Made by a program: the position numbers and the translations under genes | The notes under the pieces: model-generated | What the model saw: only the letters and a program-made list of their open reading frames with translations | The model's database searches: none | What the model was told of the DNA's origin: nothing | Shown here: piece by piece, positions 1-8,992 of the stretch | Layout of the letters: every line of letters begins with the position of its first letter | Position numbering within the stretch: the first letter of the stretch is position 1 | Assembly (NCBI GenBank): GCA_964552465.1 | Contig: CAZKGR010000008.1 | Location: 60,537-124,536, forward strand | Source: BMS3BBIN04 sp964552465 | Lineage (GTDB): Bacteria; Electryoneota; Electryoneia; Electryoneales; Electryoneaceae | Direction: 5' to 3' | DNA: 64,000 nt

Positions 1-2486
1 TCGCCGTTTCCTTCGGCGGTATTCCAGATTTCGAAAGTCATGAAATTGCCTTCGGTGAAGCCCTGCCCATTGCCCAAGTCTTCATAGGCGTGGATGATGA
101 GCGGATAGACATCATGCTCAGGCGCGATCACACCTACTACCAGGTCGCCATCGAGCACAGCAATCTCATAGTCTGCCAGTGGTTCAGGCAGTCCGCCGGT
201 AATCACGATCGGATAAGGTGCATCGTTGATCTCGACTGGATCGAAGTGTTCCAGTTCGGTCGGCAGCAGCTTGACCGTTGTCACGTCGAAAAAGCTCCAG
301 CCGGTGTCGAGGTTGCGAGCGCCAAGGCGAACACCGTTGATGGGCATGTCAGACACTGTCATCACCTGATGTGCGAGCATCTGCAGATGATCATTGACGG
401 CAAACACCTCAAGCTGACCGTCCAGATAACGGACTGTCAGGTGGTACCACTCGTACAGATCAATGTCGTATGTGCCTGTTATCTCGCTTGTCCCCCCGGA
501 AATGGAATCGTGTAGCCATAAATCGCCATCATTGCCCGTGTAAATGGTGAATCTCTCATCATTGGAATACAATTCTACCGCACCTGCTTCCCCATCTGAT
601 TGGGGATAGCGCGTATTCTGTATCCATGTTTCCACTTGCACACCATCTGAATTCGCGAAGTACCGCTGGACGCCGTTCGGCAGGTTCGCCGGGGCAGAGA
701 CGCCAATCGCCCATTCGCCATCATATGGCAGGCTGGTGAAATGGCGAGTGTTGTTCGAATTGATGATTTCCCACGGCGTTTCTTCCGGGAATTCGTAACT
801 GTCGACAATCGGCAATCCGAACAGGCCGGAGAAGACGATGGTCTGCTTCAACGGTATGGTTTCGATGCCACCGTAGACACCTCGCACCATGTAGCGATAG
901 GTTCCTGGTTCAGGCAGAACATCATCCATCTGCAAATCGGTAGTCAATTCAACCAGCAATTCGCCATCACGATAGATGTTGTAACCCTGGAAGTCGTCAT
1001 GATCTTCAGGATCGGAATACCAGGACATGGTAACGATTCCATTCTCACGGTCAACGGTTGAATTGAAATACACCATCGGGGGTACAGTGACGGACAACGA
1101 ATACTCCAATGCCCGGTGCGCGTTTACCCGTCCAGCACCGAGCAATCCGGCCAATGATGGGTTCAGCTCGTCAAGATCATCCGCGCTGCTCAGGATCACC
1201 GTTTCAACCTGATCATCAGTCAACTCAGGCAGATAGCTGATGACATACGCGGCCACCGAAGCCGCGTTCGGGCTGGCCATCGATGTACCCTGCCACGCGA
1301 CATAGTCTTCCGGACGATAGTTTTCACCGACCATCGTGCTCCAGATGCCAGTTCCTGGCGCGGAGATACCGCACCATGTCCCATATGTTGAGAAACCGGC
1401 TTTGTTATCGGTCGGTGTGCTGGCGACAACGGCAATCGCGCCATCGTATGCGGCGGGATAGTTCATATTCGAGTTGCCGTTGTTCCCGGCTGAAGCGAAC
1501 AGGATAACGTTGTTGTCGCGCGCATAGTGGATAACATCCTGGTAGGCTTGCTGCGAACCACCTCCACCAAAGGAGATGCTGATCACGCGCGTACCCATAT
1601 CGGTAGCGTATTGGATTGCAGCCATAAAGTCTGCACTCATCCCGCTACCTTGCAATGATCCACCGTCCAGCCAGGCGAATCCAGCTTTCAGCGGGAAGGA
1701 GACGACATTCCACGATGCGGACGCGACACCGATCCCGTTGTCTGTAGTCGCAGCGGCAGTGCCTTGTACATGAGTACCGTGACCATGTACATCAGGGAAG
1801 ATCATATTGTCGCGCGGACCGTAATCTTCGCCTTCAGCTGGCGTACCGAATGGATCAGTGGATACGAAATCCCAACCAGTCAGGTCGTCGATGAATCCGT
1901 TGTTATCATCATCGATTCCATTTTCGTCGCTTTCGTCCCACTCGCCGTTGTTGTTCAGGTCTTCGCCGGGATTGATATACATGTTCGCGTGCAGATCTTC
2001 GTGGGTAATCTTGCAACCGGTGTCAATGGTGGTGATCAGGATTTCCGTGTCAGCCTGGTATTCTTCCCAAGCCTGCGGGCATTCCATGATCTCCAGTCCC
2101 CACATGTTGTAGATGCTGTAATCGTCAGGAACGAGCATCGCCTGATGCACTTCATCCAGCTCAGCGGACACGATTCCGGGTCCGGAACTGACCTGCGGCA
2201 GCAGTTCCTCGGCATCAATGTCTGAGACAACTCGGAACCAGCGGTTGAGATTATGTTCATACCAGGACTCGAGTTTGTCTGGATCGTTCGGTTCATAGAA
2301 CACAGGTACAAGCTGAGTTTGCGGACCTGTAGCATCAACGATCGCGGCAGGCAAAGTGCCAGACTCGCGCGCGTTCACGGCAGCGTAGTCATCAAGCTGC
2401 ACCAGCACACGTGGTGCGGGAGCAGCGATAACAGATATGGATACGATAAGCAACAGTACAAGTGCGCCAGACGTCAGGCGTATCAT
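1..2486 (-). CDS. Secreted subtilisin-like serine protease (S8), 3' end beyond window
   Basis: This is an open frame of 828 codons that runs off the left edge, so the C-terminus is missing. Start ATG at 2484-2486 follows a good GGAGG ribosome site and opens a signal peptide of about 22 residues. A propeptide-like stretch (about 25-120) precedes the S8 domain. The catalytic triad is visible: Asp155 in TIDTG, His236 in HGHGTHV and Ser402 in GTSMAS. An insert rich in Asp and Asn (about 175-200) resembles a calcium loop. After the protease domain come a fibronectin-III-like segment (about 455-540) and a LamG-like beta region. Subtilases of this build are exported degradative enzymes. A C-terminal sorting domain is likely but lies outside the window. 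Confidence 0.93.
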   Translation of the reverse strand, partial: MIRLTSGALVLLLIVSISVIAAPAPRVLVQLDDYAAVNARESGTLPAAIVDATGPQTQLVPVFYEPNDPDKLESWYEHNLNRWFRVVSDIDAEELLPQVSSGPGIVSAELDEVHQAMLVPDDYSIYNMWGLEIMECPQAWEEYQADTEILITTIDTGCKITHEDLHANMYINPGEDLNNNGEWDESDENGIDDDNNGFIDDLTGWDFVSTDPFGTPAEGEDYGPRDNMIFPDVHGHGTHVQGTAAATTDNGIGVASASWNVVSFPLKAGFAWLDGGSLQGSGMSADFMAAIQYATDMGTRVISISFGGGGSQQAYQDVIHYARDNNVILFASAGNNGNSNMNYPAAYDGAIAVVASTPTDNKAGFSTYGTWCGISAPGTGIWSTMVGENYRPEDYVAWQGTSMASPNAASVAAYVISYLPELTDDQVETVILSSADDLDELNPSLAGLLGAGRVNAHRALEYSLSVTVPPMVYFNSTVDRENGIVTMSWYSDPEDHDDFQGYNIYRDGELLVELTTDLQMDDVLPEPGTYRYMVRGVYGGIETIPLKQTIVFSGLFGLPIVDSYEFPEETPWEIINSNNTRHFTSLPYDGEWAIGVSAPANLPNGVQRYFANSDGVQVETWIQNTRYPQSDGEAGAVELYSNDERFTIYTGNDGDLWLHDSISGGTSEITGTYDIDLYEWYHLTVRYLDGQLEVFAVNDHLQMLAHQVMTVSDMPINGVRLGARNLDTGWSFFDVTTVKLLPTELEHFDPVEINDAPYPIVITGGLPEPLADYEIAVLDGDLVVGVIAPEHDVYPLIIHAYEDLGNGQGFTEGNFMTFEIWNTAEGNG

Positions 2487-2694
2487 GGACAATCCTCCAC
2501 GGAGAAAATGTGTTAAATCACTATGGTTGAAGCATCTGCGGGAAACTCACGGCAGAGGGTGGACCCGTTCAACGGTGAGAAGTACGCATGCGTCAACAAT
2601 CAGGGCCCATAGCATAGCCTCTGAACGTTGGATGAGCAAACGTTTTAAATGATGTTGAAGAAGTTTTTGGAGAACGAGAGAACTACAATATTGG

Positions 2695-3207
2695 TCAATT
2701 ATTTGCGTTGGAGATGGCCTGGGTGAGTTCGTCTGCACGTTGCGAACCAAGCATCAACGTTTTGTTACCCCGCAGCCACAGCTTCACCCCGTGATTTCCT
2801 GATACGTTGTAGGCCATGTGTCCAGCGAACCCACGGATACCCCAACCACCATATTCCATAATGGGGCGATACGTAACTGCTTCGTGTCGTTCTATCTCAG
2901 CAAATGATATGACCTTTTGGCGTATCAGGGGCCAGTAGCGGATATGAATCCCGTCAGGTAGGACCCACAACTGCATACTCAATCGACGAATTGCGAACAT
3001 TGCGACAAGGATCAGGGCAGAGCTTAACGCAGTCGTCCTGATTATCTCAATCCTTCTTTCGGGTTCGTTTTGCAGGTCGTTCAACGGGAGCACGATAACT
3101 AGCAGGAGGCAGACCAGAAATATCAGCATTACCCAGGTTTGTCTGAAATATTGCTGCTCGTAAAACAGAGTTTTGTCAGGGTGGAGAGGAGGGTGCGATT
3201 CACTCAT
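2695..3207 (-). CDS. Small membrane protein of unknown function
   Basis: A 170-residue protein. I chose the ATG at 3207, which overlaps the end of the RidA-like gene by 8 bases; a longer start ten codons upstream is possible. Two hydrophobic segments (about 25-45 and 60-80) form a hairpin in the membrane. They are followed by a soluble PH-like region with alternating strands (WVLPDGIHIRYWPL, ISFAEIERHEAV, GVKLWLRGNKTLMLGS). This pattern is typical of small bacterial proteins in which a short PH-like fold follows a two-helix anchor. I do not recognise a named family. The overlap with the RidA-like gene suggests translational coupling as the last gene of a three-gene operon. Confidence 0.75.
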   Translation of the reverse strand: MSESHPPLHPDKTLFYEQQYFRQTWVMLIFLVCLLLVIVLPLNDLQNEPERRIEIIRTTALSSALILVAMFAIRRLSMQLWVLPDGIHIRYWPLIRQKVISFAEIERHEAVTYRPIMEYGGWGIRGFAGHMAYNVSGNHGVKLWLRGNKTLMLGSQRADELTQAISNANN

Positions 3208-3589
3208 CAATGAACGCCTCAGCTTCGATTTCAACAACTAGATCCGGGCTCACAAGCCCGTTGATTGCGACCATGGTCGCGACAGGGCGGATACTATCAA
3301 ACAATTCATGATGCGCGCGGGCGACTTCGTCAGCATATTTCATATCCGTGACGAAAATACGGGTGCGGACGACGTGCTTCAGTTCCGCCCCAGCTTCACG
3401 CAGCGCGTTTTCGATTTTATCGAAGATGGCAAGCGTTTGACCATATGCATCATTAGGTGCAATGGTGCTGCCGTCTGCAGCGATAGCTGCTGTACCTGCG
3501 ACCCACACATGTGATCCGCTGCGCAGTGCACGAGAAAAGCCGACCTTATCTTCCCATGGTGATTCTGAACGAACCAACTGGCGGGGCAT
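3200..3589 (-). CDS. RidA/YjgF-YER057c-UK114 family protein
   Basis: 129 residues, the usual length for this family. Members form trimers; the founding RidA proteins hydrolyse reactive enamine/imine intermediates produced by PLP enzymes. The C-terminal stretch VEIEAEAFID and the central VVRTRIFVTDM are family-like. The residue that matches the RidA arginine lies in the VRTRIFV block, but I cannot assign catalysis with confidence because many paralogues lack the deaminase activity. The gene lies 3 bases after the macro-domain gene and overlaps the next gene, so the three form an operon. A link between nucleotide or ADP-ribose handling and metabolite repair is possible but is inference. Confidence 0.88.
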   Translation of the reverse strand: MPRQLVRSESPWEDKVGFSRALRSGSHVWVAGTAAIAADGSTIAPNDAYGQTLAIFDKIENALREAGAELKHVVRTRIFVTDMKYADEVARAHHELFDSIRPVATMVAINGLVSPDLVVEIEAEAFIDE

Positions 3590-3592
3590 ATT

Positions 3593-4168
3593 CTAACCTT
3601 CTCCGAGAATGATGGTGAAGTGTGCATCGAACTCGTCAACAGTTCCCTGATCAAACAGGCACAAACGAATCTGTTGCAATGGACTAATCGGGTGTTCGTC
3701 CAGCCAGATCTTCATTGTCCCGAGGATAGTCAGGACTGCGCGTTCGAGTGGGAACCCAAAGATACCGGTCGAAATGGCAGGCATGCTTAATGACGATGCT
3801 CGAATCTCATCACTGATAGCAATGTCGAGCGCAGAACGCACGGCGTTAGAGAGTTTAACGTCTTCGTCTCCTTCACCCCAGCGTGGACCGACGGCATGGA
3901 TGACATATTTTGCTGGTAGATCCCCTGCCGACGTGAAACAAGCGTGTCCAACTGCAATCGGTGCTTTCTGGTCAGATTCCCGTTGGATAATTGGTCCACC
4001 TCGCCGTGAGATAGCGCCAGCAACCCCGCCTCCGTGAGCGAGTTGACTGTTAGCGGCGTTGACAATGGCGTCCACTATTTCGGTCGTGATGTCGCCCAGC
4101 ACTATGGCGATTTCCGTACCGAAATGATGGGTGGTGGTTCGAACGACTTGATTTGAGTAAGTATTCAT
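3593..4168 (-). CDS. Macro domain protein (ADP-ribose binding / possible deacylase)
   Basis: 191 residues from the ATG at 4168; a frame open further upstream gives a longer but less likely form. The macro fold signatures are clear: GDITTEIVDAIVNAAN near the N-terminus, the phosphate loop HGGGVAGAI, and SMPAISTGIFGFPLERA. The family binds ADP-ribose or its derivatives, and many members remove ADP-ribose or O-acetyl groups. The Asn in VNAAN and the glycine-rich loop, both used in catalysis by MacroD-type enzymes, are present. It is the first gene of an operon with a RidA-family protein and a small membrane protein. It is divergent from the YcjF-like gene, so a promoter is expected in 4169-4434. 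Confidence 0.93.
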   Translation of the reverse strand: MNTYSNQVVRTTTHHFGTEIAIVLGDITTEIVDAIVNAANSQLAHGGGVAGAISRRGGPIIQRESDQKAPIAVGHACFTSAGDLPAKYVIHAVGPRWGEGDEDVKLSNAVRSALDIAISDEIRASSLSMPAISTGIFGFPLERAVLTILGTMKIWLDEHPISPLQQIRLCLFDQGTVDEFDAHFTIILGEG

Positions 4169-4434
4169 GATCAATTCCGTTCGCTGACTAGTCAAGAGGA
4201 ATTTACGACTTATTTTGGGCAAGAATCGTGACAAAGACCACATTTGACAATTATGTATGTCGTCTCCCGGCGGAACGCTGGTGTAAGTAATACGTTCAAC
4301 AGGCAACAGATTTCCAGTTTGCGGGCATCATTCGGACTTAAATGTCTCGATTTGAAACGTTGTCTCGTGCACGGGGATTGCGTTTGCTGGAAATGTTTGG
4401 GTAACCTAACCTGTCGGTTGCCAAGGGGGAGTTG

Positions 4435-5442
4435 ATGGCAAAGATGCTGAAGATACTTGAACGAATAGCCGTGGTGGTGGGTGTTGCCCTCACGTTTTTC
4501 GTTGTCATTGAAACGTTGCGCGCATACCAGATTCTACGCGACACGCACGAGTTCCTGGGATATGGATTCCTCGTTCTCGTGGCGGGATTGCTACTCTATG
4601 TAGTCTGGCAGATTCGGGCGATTTTCGCTTATCGGCAGGTGTTGACACCGCCCGAGTTGCCCGACGAAGGCGAGATCACGGTCAAGCAGGCGAAGCGGTT
4701 CAAGCAGCATTTGCAACGAGTCAGCAAGCGATTCAGTAACAATCCGAACCTCGTGAGTAACTCGAGGCAGTTGGAGCGATTACAAGCGTCAGTTGAAGCG
4801 TTACCTGAACCAGTTGGAGATGGAACAAACGTTAGCGACGCGATCCTCGCTATCGAGCGTGATCATGTAGCGCCGCTGCTTAAGGTGCTCGATAAAGCGG
4901 CGGAAGACGTCGTTTCGGATAATGTTGGCTTAGTCTCGATTGGGACAGCGTTATCGCCGTATCGCAGCGTTGACATGTACATCGTGCTCGCGCGCAACAC
5001 TCGGATGATCAACCGGATTCTACATATTTACCGCACCGCACCGACACCGCGCGAAACGCTGCTGGTGTTTTACGATATCCTCAGGGTTGTCGCGGCGATC
5101 AACCTGATCAACGCGATGGACAACATCTGGACGGGATTGGGGCGGCATGTCCCCTTCTTCGGACGATACGGCGAAGCTATGAGCGAAGGTGTGTTCAGCG
5201 GACTTCTGACCAGCGTCGCCGGACACGCGGCGATTGACCGATGCCGCAGCTACCGTCCGTGGTCGAAAGATGAAGCGGTGCGTGAATACAAGAGTAAGAT
5301 GGGCCGGTGGTCGGCGGATGTAATCGGTATTCTTAAACGTTACAGCGTGGACAAGTTGAAGAAGAAACCGAAGGATCTGACACCGGAAGAGATGGACTTG
5401 GCGGTAGACAAGGCGTTATTCGCTTCCGGGGAAGACGAGTAA
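4435..5442 (+). CDS. YcjF/DUF697-like inner-membrane protein
   Basis: 335 residues from the ATG at 4435; the TTG just before it is also in frame, but AAGGGGGAG favours either. Two transmembrane helices lie at about 8-30 and 40-62. A charged, helical cytoplasmic region follows (about 75-165), then a C-terminal block resembling DUF697/YcjF: GLVSIGTALSPYRSVDMYIV with RMINRILHIY. DUF697 domains often occur beside or fused to GTPases of the Era/YcjX type. No GTPase gene is adjacent here. The function of the family is unknown; YcjF of enterobacteria belongs to a stress-responsive regulon with its partner YcjX. Confidence 0.75.
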   Translation: MAKMLKILERIAVVVGVALTFFVVIETLRAYQILRDTHEFLGYGFLVLVAGLLLYVVWQIRAIFAYRQVLTPPELPDEGEITVKQAKRFKQHLQRVSKRFSNNPNLVSNSRQLERLQASVEALPEPVGDGTNVSDAILAIERDHVAPLLKVLDKAAEDVVSDNVGLVSIGTALSPYRSVDMYIVLARNTRMINRILHIYRTAPTPRETLLVFYDILRVVAAINLINAMDNIWTGLGRHVPFFGRYGEAMSEGVFSGLLTSVAGHAAIDRCRSYRPWSKDEAVREYKSKMGRWSADVIGILKRYSVDKLKKKPKDLTPEEMDLAVDKALFASGEDE

Positions 5443-5512
5443 TTGTTCATAAGGTTCATTTTGCACATGTAACTCCGGTTCACCGGAACGCACACGGATT
5501 GGGAAGCTGGGT

Positions 5513-6259
5513 ATGGGTCTCGCACGACGTTTCTGGATATTTATCACCTCGCTTGAACTGACTATCGTCCTATTGGTCCTGCTGGCACTCGGCCTGGTTT
5601 TCGGCACTGTGGTCGAAACACAGGAAGGCTTGCAAGCTGCCATCGATAAAGTGTATCAGAGTCCGCTGTATGATGCGATCATTGCCTTGTTCGCGCTGAA
5701 TCTGGTCGCGTGCACGTTCAAGCGATACCCGTTCCAAATGCATCAGGTGCCGTGGCTGCTGACTCACGTTGGCATCATGGTGATTCTGATTGGCGCGGTG
5801 TACGGTCGTAACGGTCAGGAAGAGGGCACGATGTTCCTCGTCGAGGGTGAACCGTCCGACTCGTATTTCATTATGCGTGAAGGGCAGCAACCGATAGAGA
5901 TCCCGCTCGATTTCCAGCTGATCCTTGATGAATTCGAGATCGAGCTGTACCCGGGTACAATGGCTGCCAGCGAGTATCGCAGCCATGTGCGTCTCGAGGA
6001 TGAAGGGCGGGATAAGCGGTTTTCGCAGCTCGTGCGAGTGAATCACCCGATCAACTACCGCGGATTTGTCATCGCCCAGCAATCCTACCAGCTAGGCGCG
6101 GAAGGTGAACCGGATGTTTCAATACTGTCGATTCTCCGTAATCCGGGGATGACGGTGTTGTTCGTTGGTTTCGTCGTGCTGGCGGCGGGGCTGATTCTGG
6201 TGGTTTTCCTCAAACCGTGGCTGATGAAGCAGTTCCCACCACGACCACGACAGCCGTAG
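5513..6259 (+). CDS. ResB-like cytochrome c biogenesis protein
   Basis: 248 residues, shorter than classical ResB/Ccs1 (about 400-550) but typical of the compact ResB-like form in FCB bacteria. Three N-terminal membrane helices lie at about 10-30, 55-75 and 80-100. A periplasmic domain of about 110 residues follows, including the block QLVRVNHPINYRGFVIAQQSY, which is characteristic of ResB. A final helix lies at about 210-232. With the downstream CcsA-like protein it would form the System II synthase that attaches heme to CxxCH apocytochromes outside the membrane. Spacing to the next gene is about 165 bases. Start ATG follows GGGAAGCTGGGT. Confidence 0.9.
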   Translation: MGLARRFWIFITSLELTIVLLVLLALGLVFGTVVETQEGLQAAIDKVYQSPLYDAIIALFALNLVACTFKRYPFQMHQVPWLLTHVGIMVILIGAVYGRNGQEEGTMFLVEGEPSDSYFIMREGQQPIEIPLDFQLILDEFEIELYPGTMAASEYRSHVRLEDEGRDKRFSQLVRVNHPINYRGFVIAQQSYQLGAEGEPDVSILSILRNPGMTVLFVGFVVLAAGLILVVFLKPWLMKQFPPRPRQP

Positions 6260-6425
6260 CGCTTTATTTTTCATCGAAATTAGTAGGCCCTTGCTTACTC
6301 GCAACGCAGTAAAGCAACAGGCCTGCGTTTGCTCGCAAGCGCGGTTGAAATGAGCCAGAGAATCATCTGGCATGCGAGAGCATCCAACAAGCGAGTTTGG
6401 AACACCTAACATTTTGAGATATTCG

Positions 6426-8057
6426 ATGAAGCAGACGATTGCCATCTTTGCATTGACAGCCTTGATAATCGCAGGGATTGTGTATCCGGCGGCTGCGGAA
6501 CTCCCAGCAGCAGCGGATGAGAACCTGCGCTCGTTACCGATCATGAGCGGTGGACGGGTGCGCACTTTCGATGCGTTTGCACGTGACGTCGTACATGAGA
6601 TCACAGGTGAACGCAGATGGAATGGAGAAGATCCGCTCGAGACGGTCATGCGGTGGATTTCAGATTCTGAGGCGGCATACACCGAAGAGATGTTTCCGCT
6701 GATGCACGAACCATTGCGTGAGGCCGTTGGTTGGGCAACGAGTTCGACCTTGTTCTCGATGGATGAGCTGGTTAGTAACCAGACCCTCGTGAGCATCGCC
6801 GAGCAGTCGCAGGTAGCGCAATCGGCAGGTGCGGATATGACTGTTGAACAAGGGAAAGCCGCACAAGTATTTAACCGGGTGAGTGTACTGCATGGAATAC
6901 TCACTGGAAGGGATTTACGTCTGGTCCCGGCGGAAGGTGATGATCCGTCCTGGCGTTCTATCACGGATGTAATGGCGGACAGCACCGCTCCGGGTGCTAC
7001 AGTCGCGCTGGCGTGGAGTGGGCTGCTCGAAGCGTACAAGCGGGGTAATGTGGAGATGGTGGAAACCTCCGCTCGTGTGCTGCACAATGAACTGCTGGCG
7101 TGGCACGGTGACGAACTGGAAACCAAACGTCTCAACACCGAGCTGCTCTACCGTCAGGTCGACCCGTGGGTGATCGCCAAGTGGTTGTACGTCGCTGCGA
7201 TCCTGTTTGCGATTGCGGGTACGATGATCAGGTTGCGCTGGGTGGATATTGCACCGCGGTTGCTGTTGATCGCTGGTTTTCTGGTGCACACAGTCGGTTT
7301 AGCCCTCCGTTGGTATATCGCTCAACGGGCGCCGTGGTCGAACATGTACGAGTCATTGATCACCATCGCGTGGGGCGTAGTAGTTTTCGGTCTGTTCAAC
7401 TATCGTGGTTTGAACTCAAAAATCGTGGCAGCTTCGGCGGCGTTTGTTGGCTTTTCAAGCCTGTTCATCGCCAGTCAGAATTACCTTGATCCCGGCATTG
7501 AACCGTTGGTGCCAGCGTTACAGAGTTACTGGTTGAACATACACGTGATTGTGATTCTGCTCGGGTATGCTTCGGCGACCCTGGCGGCAGTATTCGGACA
7601 TGTGTGGTTGGTGAATGATACGTTCCGACCGACGCAGGCTAAACGCTTGCTCGGCGGCATCTACAACGCGATTTACAAGATGGTTCAACTCAGTGTATTG
7701 TTCCTGATCGTCGGGATTCTTCTCGGCTCGGTCTGGGCGCACAGCGCGTGGGGTCGATACTGGGGCTGGGATCCGAAGGAAACGTGGGCATTACTGACGT
7801 GGATTTACTACCTTGGCCTGATCCACGCTGGCTATGCCGGACGATTGCGGGAACGCGGGATGGCGGTTGCGACCGTGATCGGTTTCCTCCTGGTGCTGAT
7901 GACGTATTACGGCGTGAATTACTTCCTCGCCGGGTTGCACACGTACGCGTCCGGTAGTTCGGTCGAAGTGCCGACATCGGTGATCGTGTTTGTATCGCTG
8001 GAAGTGTTGTTCCTACTGGCGTACGGATTTCACCGGTACACGAAGACGCGCGGTTGA
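6426..8057 (+). CDS. CcsA-like cytochrome c assembly protein
   Basis: 543 residues from the ATG at 6426, which begins a signal-like helix (MKQTIAIFALTALIIAG); an in-frame ATG at 6372 would add 18 poorly conserved residues. A soluble N-terminal region of about 230 residues precedes eight or so membrane helices. The heme-handling tryptophan-rich WWD signature is present as WGRYWGWDPKETWALLTW, with nearby histidines in VHTVGLALRW and HVIVILLGYA. CcsA moves and presents heme for attachment to c-type cytochromes and acts with ResB, the gene just upstream. Together they show that this organism makes c-type cytochromes by System II. Confidence 0.92.
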   Translation: MKQTIAIFALTALIIAGIVYPAAAELPAAADENLRSLPIMSGGRVRTFDAFARDVVHEITGERRWNGEDPLETVMRWISDSEAAYTEEMFPLMHEPLREAVGWATSSTLFSMDELVSNQTLVSIAEQSQVAQSAGADMTVEQGKAAQVFNRVSVLHGILTGRDLRLVPAEGDDPSWRSITDVMADSTAPGATVALAWSGLLEAYKRGNVEMVETSARVLHNELLAWHGDELETKRLNTELLYRQVDPWVIAKWLYVAAILFAIAGTMIRLRWVDIAPRLLLIAGFLVHTVGLALRWYIAQRAPWSNMYESLITIAWGVVVFGLFNYRGLNSKIVAASAAFVGFSSLFIASQNYLDPGIEPLVPALQSYWLNIHVIVILLGYASATLAAVFGHVWLVNDTFRPTQAKRLLGGIYNAIYKMVQLSVLFLIVGILLGSVWAHSAWGRYWGWDPKETWALLTWIYYLGLIHAGYAGRLRERGMAVATVIGFLLVLMTYYGVNYFLAGLHTYASGSSVEVPTSVIVFVSLEVLFLLAYGFHRYTKTRG

Positions 8058-8063
8058 GGATGT

Positions 8064-8087
8064 AGCCCGGGTTCGCTGAACCCGGGG
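8064..8087. repeat. REP-like hairpin after ccsA
   Basis: AGCCCGGGTTC, loop GCT, GAACCCGGG: perfect 9-base arms at 8066-8074 and 8078-8086. Near-identical units lie at 24094-24121 and 46017-46040. The unit shares the CCCGGG core with the GGGTGGCC hairpins but lacks that end. It sits seven bases after the CcsA stop codon, so it may also act on transcript ends. Confidence 0.75.
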
Positions 8088-8097
8088 ATTGAGATGT

Positions 8098-8234
8098 GTC
8101 ATCCTGAGCCGCCGCAGGCGAGCGAAGGATCTCTTGTTGGACGTATTCATTCTTCATTGCCGTAGGGAAATGGATAAGGAAGTTGTTGGAAAACAAAGGT
8201 CAAACGAGAGATCCTTCACTTCGTTCAGGATGAC
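8098..8234. repeat. Inverted-repeat element with GTCATCCTGA ends
   Basis: The left end reads GTCATCCTGAGC and continues to GCGAAGGATCTCTTGTT. The right end is its imperfect inverse, AACGAGAGATCCTTCAC to TTCGTTCAGGATGAC. The two ends enclose about 60 bases without a gene. A second copy, with a shorter interior, lies at 46098-46176, and fragments lie near 51957-52027 and 53520-53555. The unit looks like a small non-autonomous element or an extended palindromic repeat. No transposase with matching ends was seen here. Confidence 0.75.
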
Positions 8235-8272
8235 GTGTTGTCACTCCCACATCACCCAGAGCGTGGAGACCT

Positions 8273-8905
8273 ATGACAACAGAAACTAAAGAAACCTGGT
8301 TACGCCGCGCCGTATGGCTGGTCGTGTTCACGATGGTCTACAACCTGCTCGAGGCAGGGATCGCGTTGTGGCAGGGGATTATGGCCGGCAGCATCGCGCT
8401 GGTCGGTTTTGGCATGGACAGCCTGATTGAACTGTCGGCAGCAACAGTGCTGCTGTGGCGACTGCGGCTTCAGCTCAGTGGCACGCTGAACGAAGCCCAG
8501 TTGGCGGTAACCGAAGACCGGGTCCACAAGTTCGTCGGCTGGACATTCTTCCTGCTTGCTGCGTATGTGCTGTGGCAGTCGATTTGGACACTGTTCAAGC
8601 AGGACGCGCCCGAGGAAACCCTGATCGGGATTGTGCTGGCGGTTCTCTCGCTAATCATCATGCCATTTTTAGCATGGCGGAAGCTGCAGGCGGCGGCGGT
8701 GTTGAACAGCGGGGCGTTACGTGCTGAGGCGAAGGAGACGCTGGCCTGTACGTATCTGTCGTTCGCGTTACTGCTCGGGTTAGTACTGAACGCATGGCTC
8801 GGGTGGTGGTGGGCCGATCCTGCGGCGGCGTTGATGATGGTTCCATGGCTGATCAAGGAAGGCCGCGAAGGTTTGGAAGGCGGCTGCACGTGTCATGATG
8901 ATTGA
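8273..8905 (+). CDS. Cation diffusion facilitator-like transporter, membrane domain only
   Basis: 210 residues with about five or six membrane helices. The segment GFGMDSLIELSAATVLLWR matches helix II of cation efflux proteins, where Asp binds the metal. AEAKETLACTYLSF matches the helix V region. The cytoplasmic C-terminal domain of standard CDF proteins (about 300 residues) is absent. The protein instead ends in GGCTCHDD, a short Cys-His-Asp tail that could bind metal. Substrate cannot be read from sequence; Zn, Co, Fe or Mn are usual. Start ATG follows GGAGACCT. Transcription is convergent with the sodium symporter, and a strong palindrome lies between them. Confidence 0.85.
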   Translation: MTTETKETWLRRAVWLVVFTMVYNLLEAGIALWQGIMAGSIALVGFGMDSLIELSAATVLLWRLRLQLSGTLNEAQLAVTEDRVHKFVGWTFFLLAAYVLWQSIWTLFKQDAPEETLIGIVLAVLSLIIMPFLAWRKLQAAAVLNSGALRAEAKETLACTYLSFALLLGLVLNAWLGWWWADPAAALMMVPWLIKEGREGLEGGCTCHDD

Positions 8906-8908
8906 AAC

Positions 8909-8990
8909 GATGCCCGCGGGAGCTGTGCTACCGCGGCTACTGTGAATCCAGATATAGTTAATCCGCGGTAGCACAGCTCCCGCGGGCATC
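8909..8990. repeat. Perfect 28-bp inverted repeat between convergent genes
   Basis: Arms at 8909-8936 and 8963-8990 are exact inverses (GATGCCCGCGGGAGCTGTGC to CCGCGG), separated by 26 bases. It fills the space between the stop codons of the cation-efflux gene and the symporter. It could serve as a two-way terminator, although no long T-run follows either arm. The length and perfect match suggest a recently placed repeat. No second copy was noticed in the window. Confidence 0.85.
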
Positions 8991-8992
8991 AG

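Noticed and set aside
90..2516. Several rightward frames in the first 2.5 kb
   Set aside because: They are opposite the continuous 828-codon subtilase frame, whose catalytic triad is intact.
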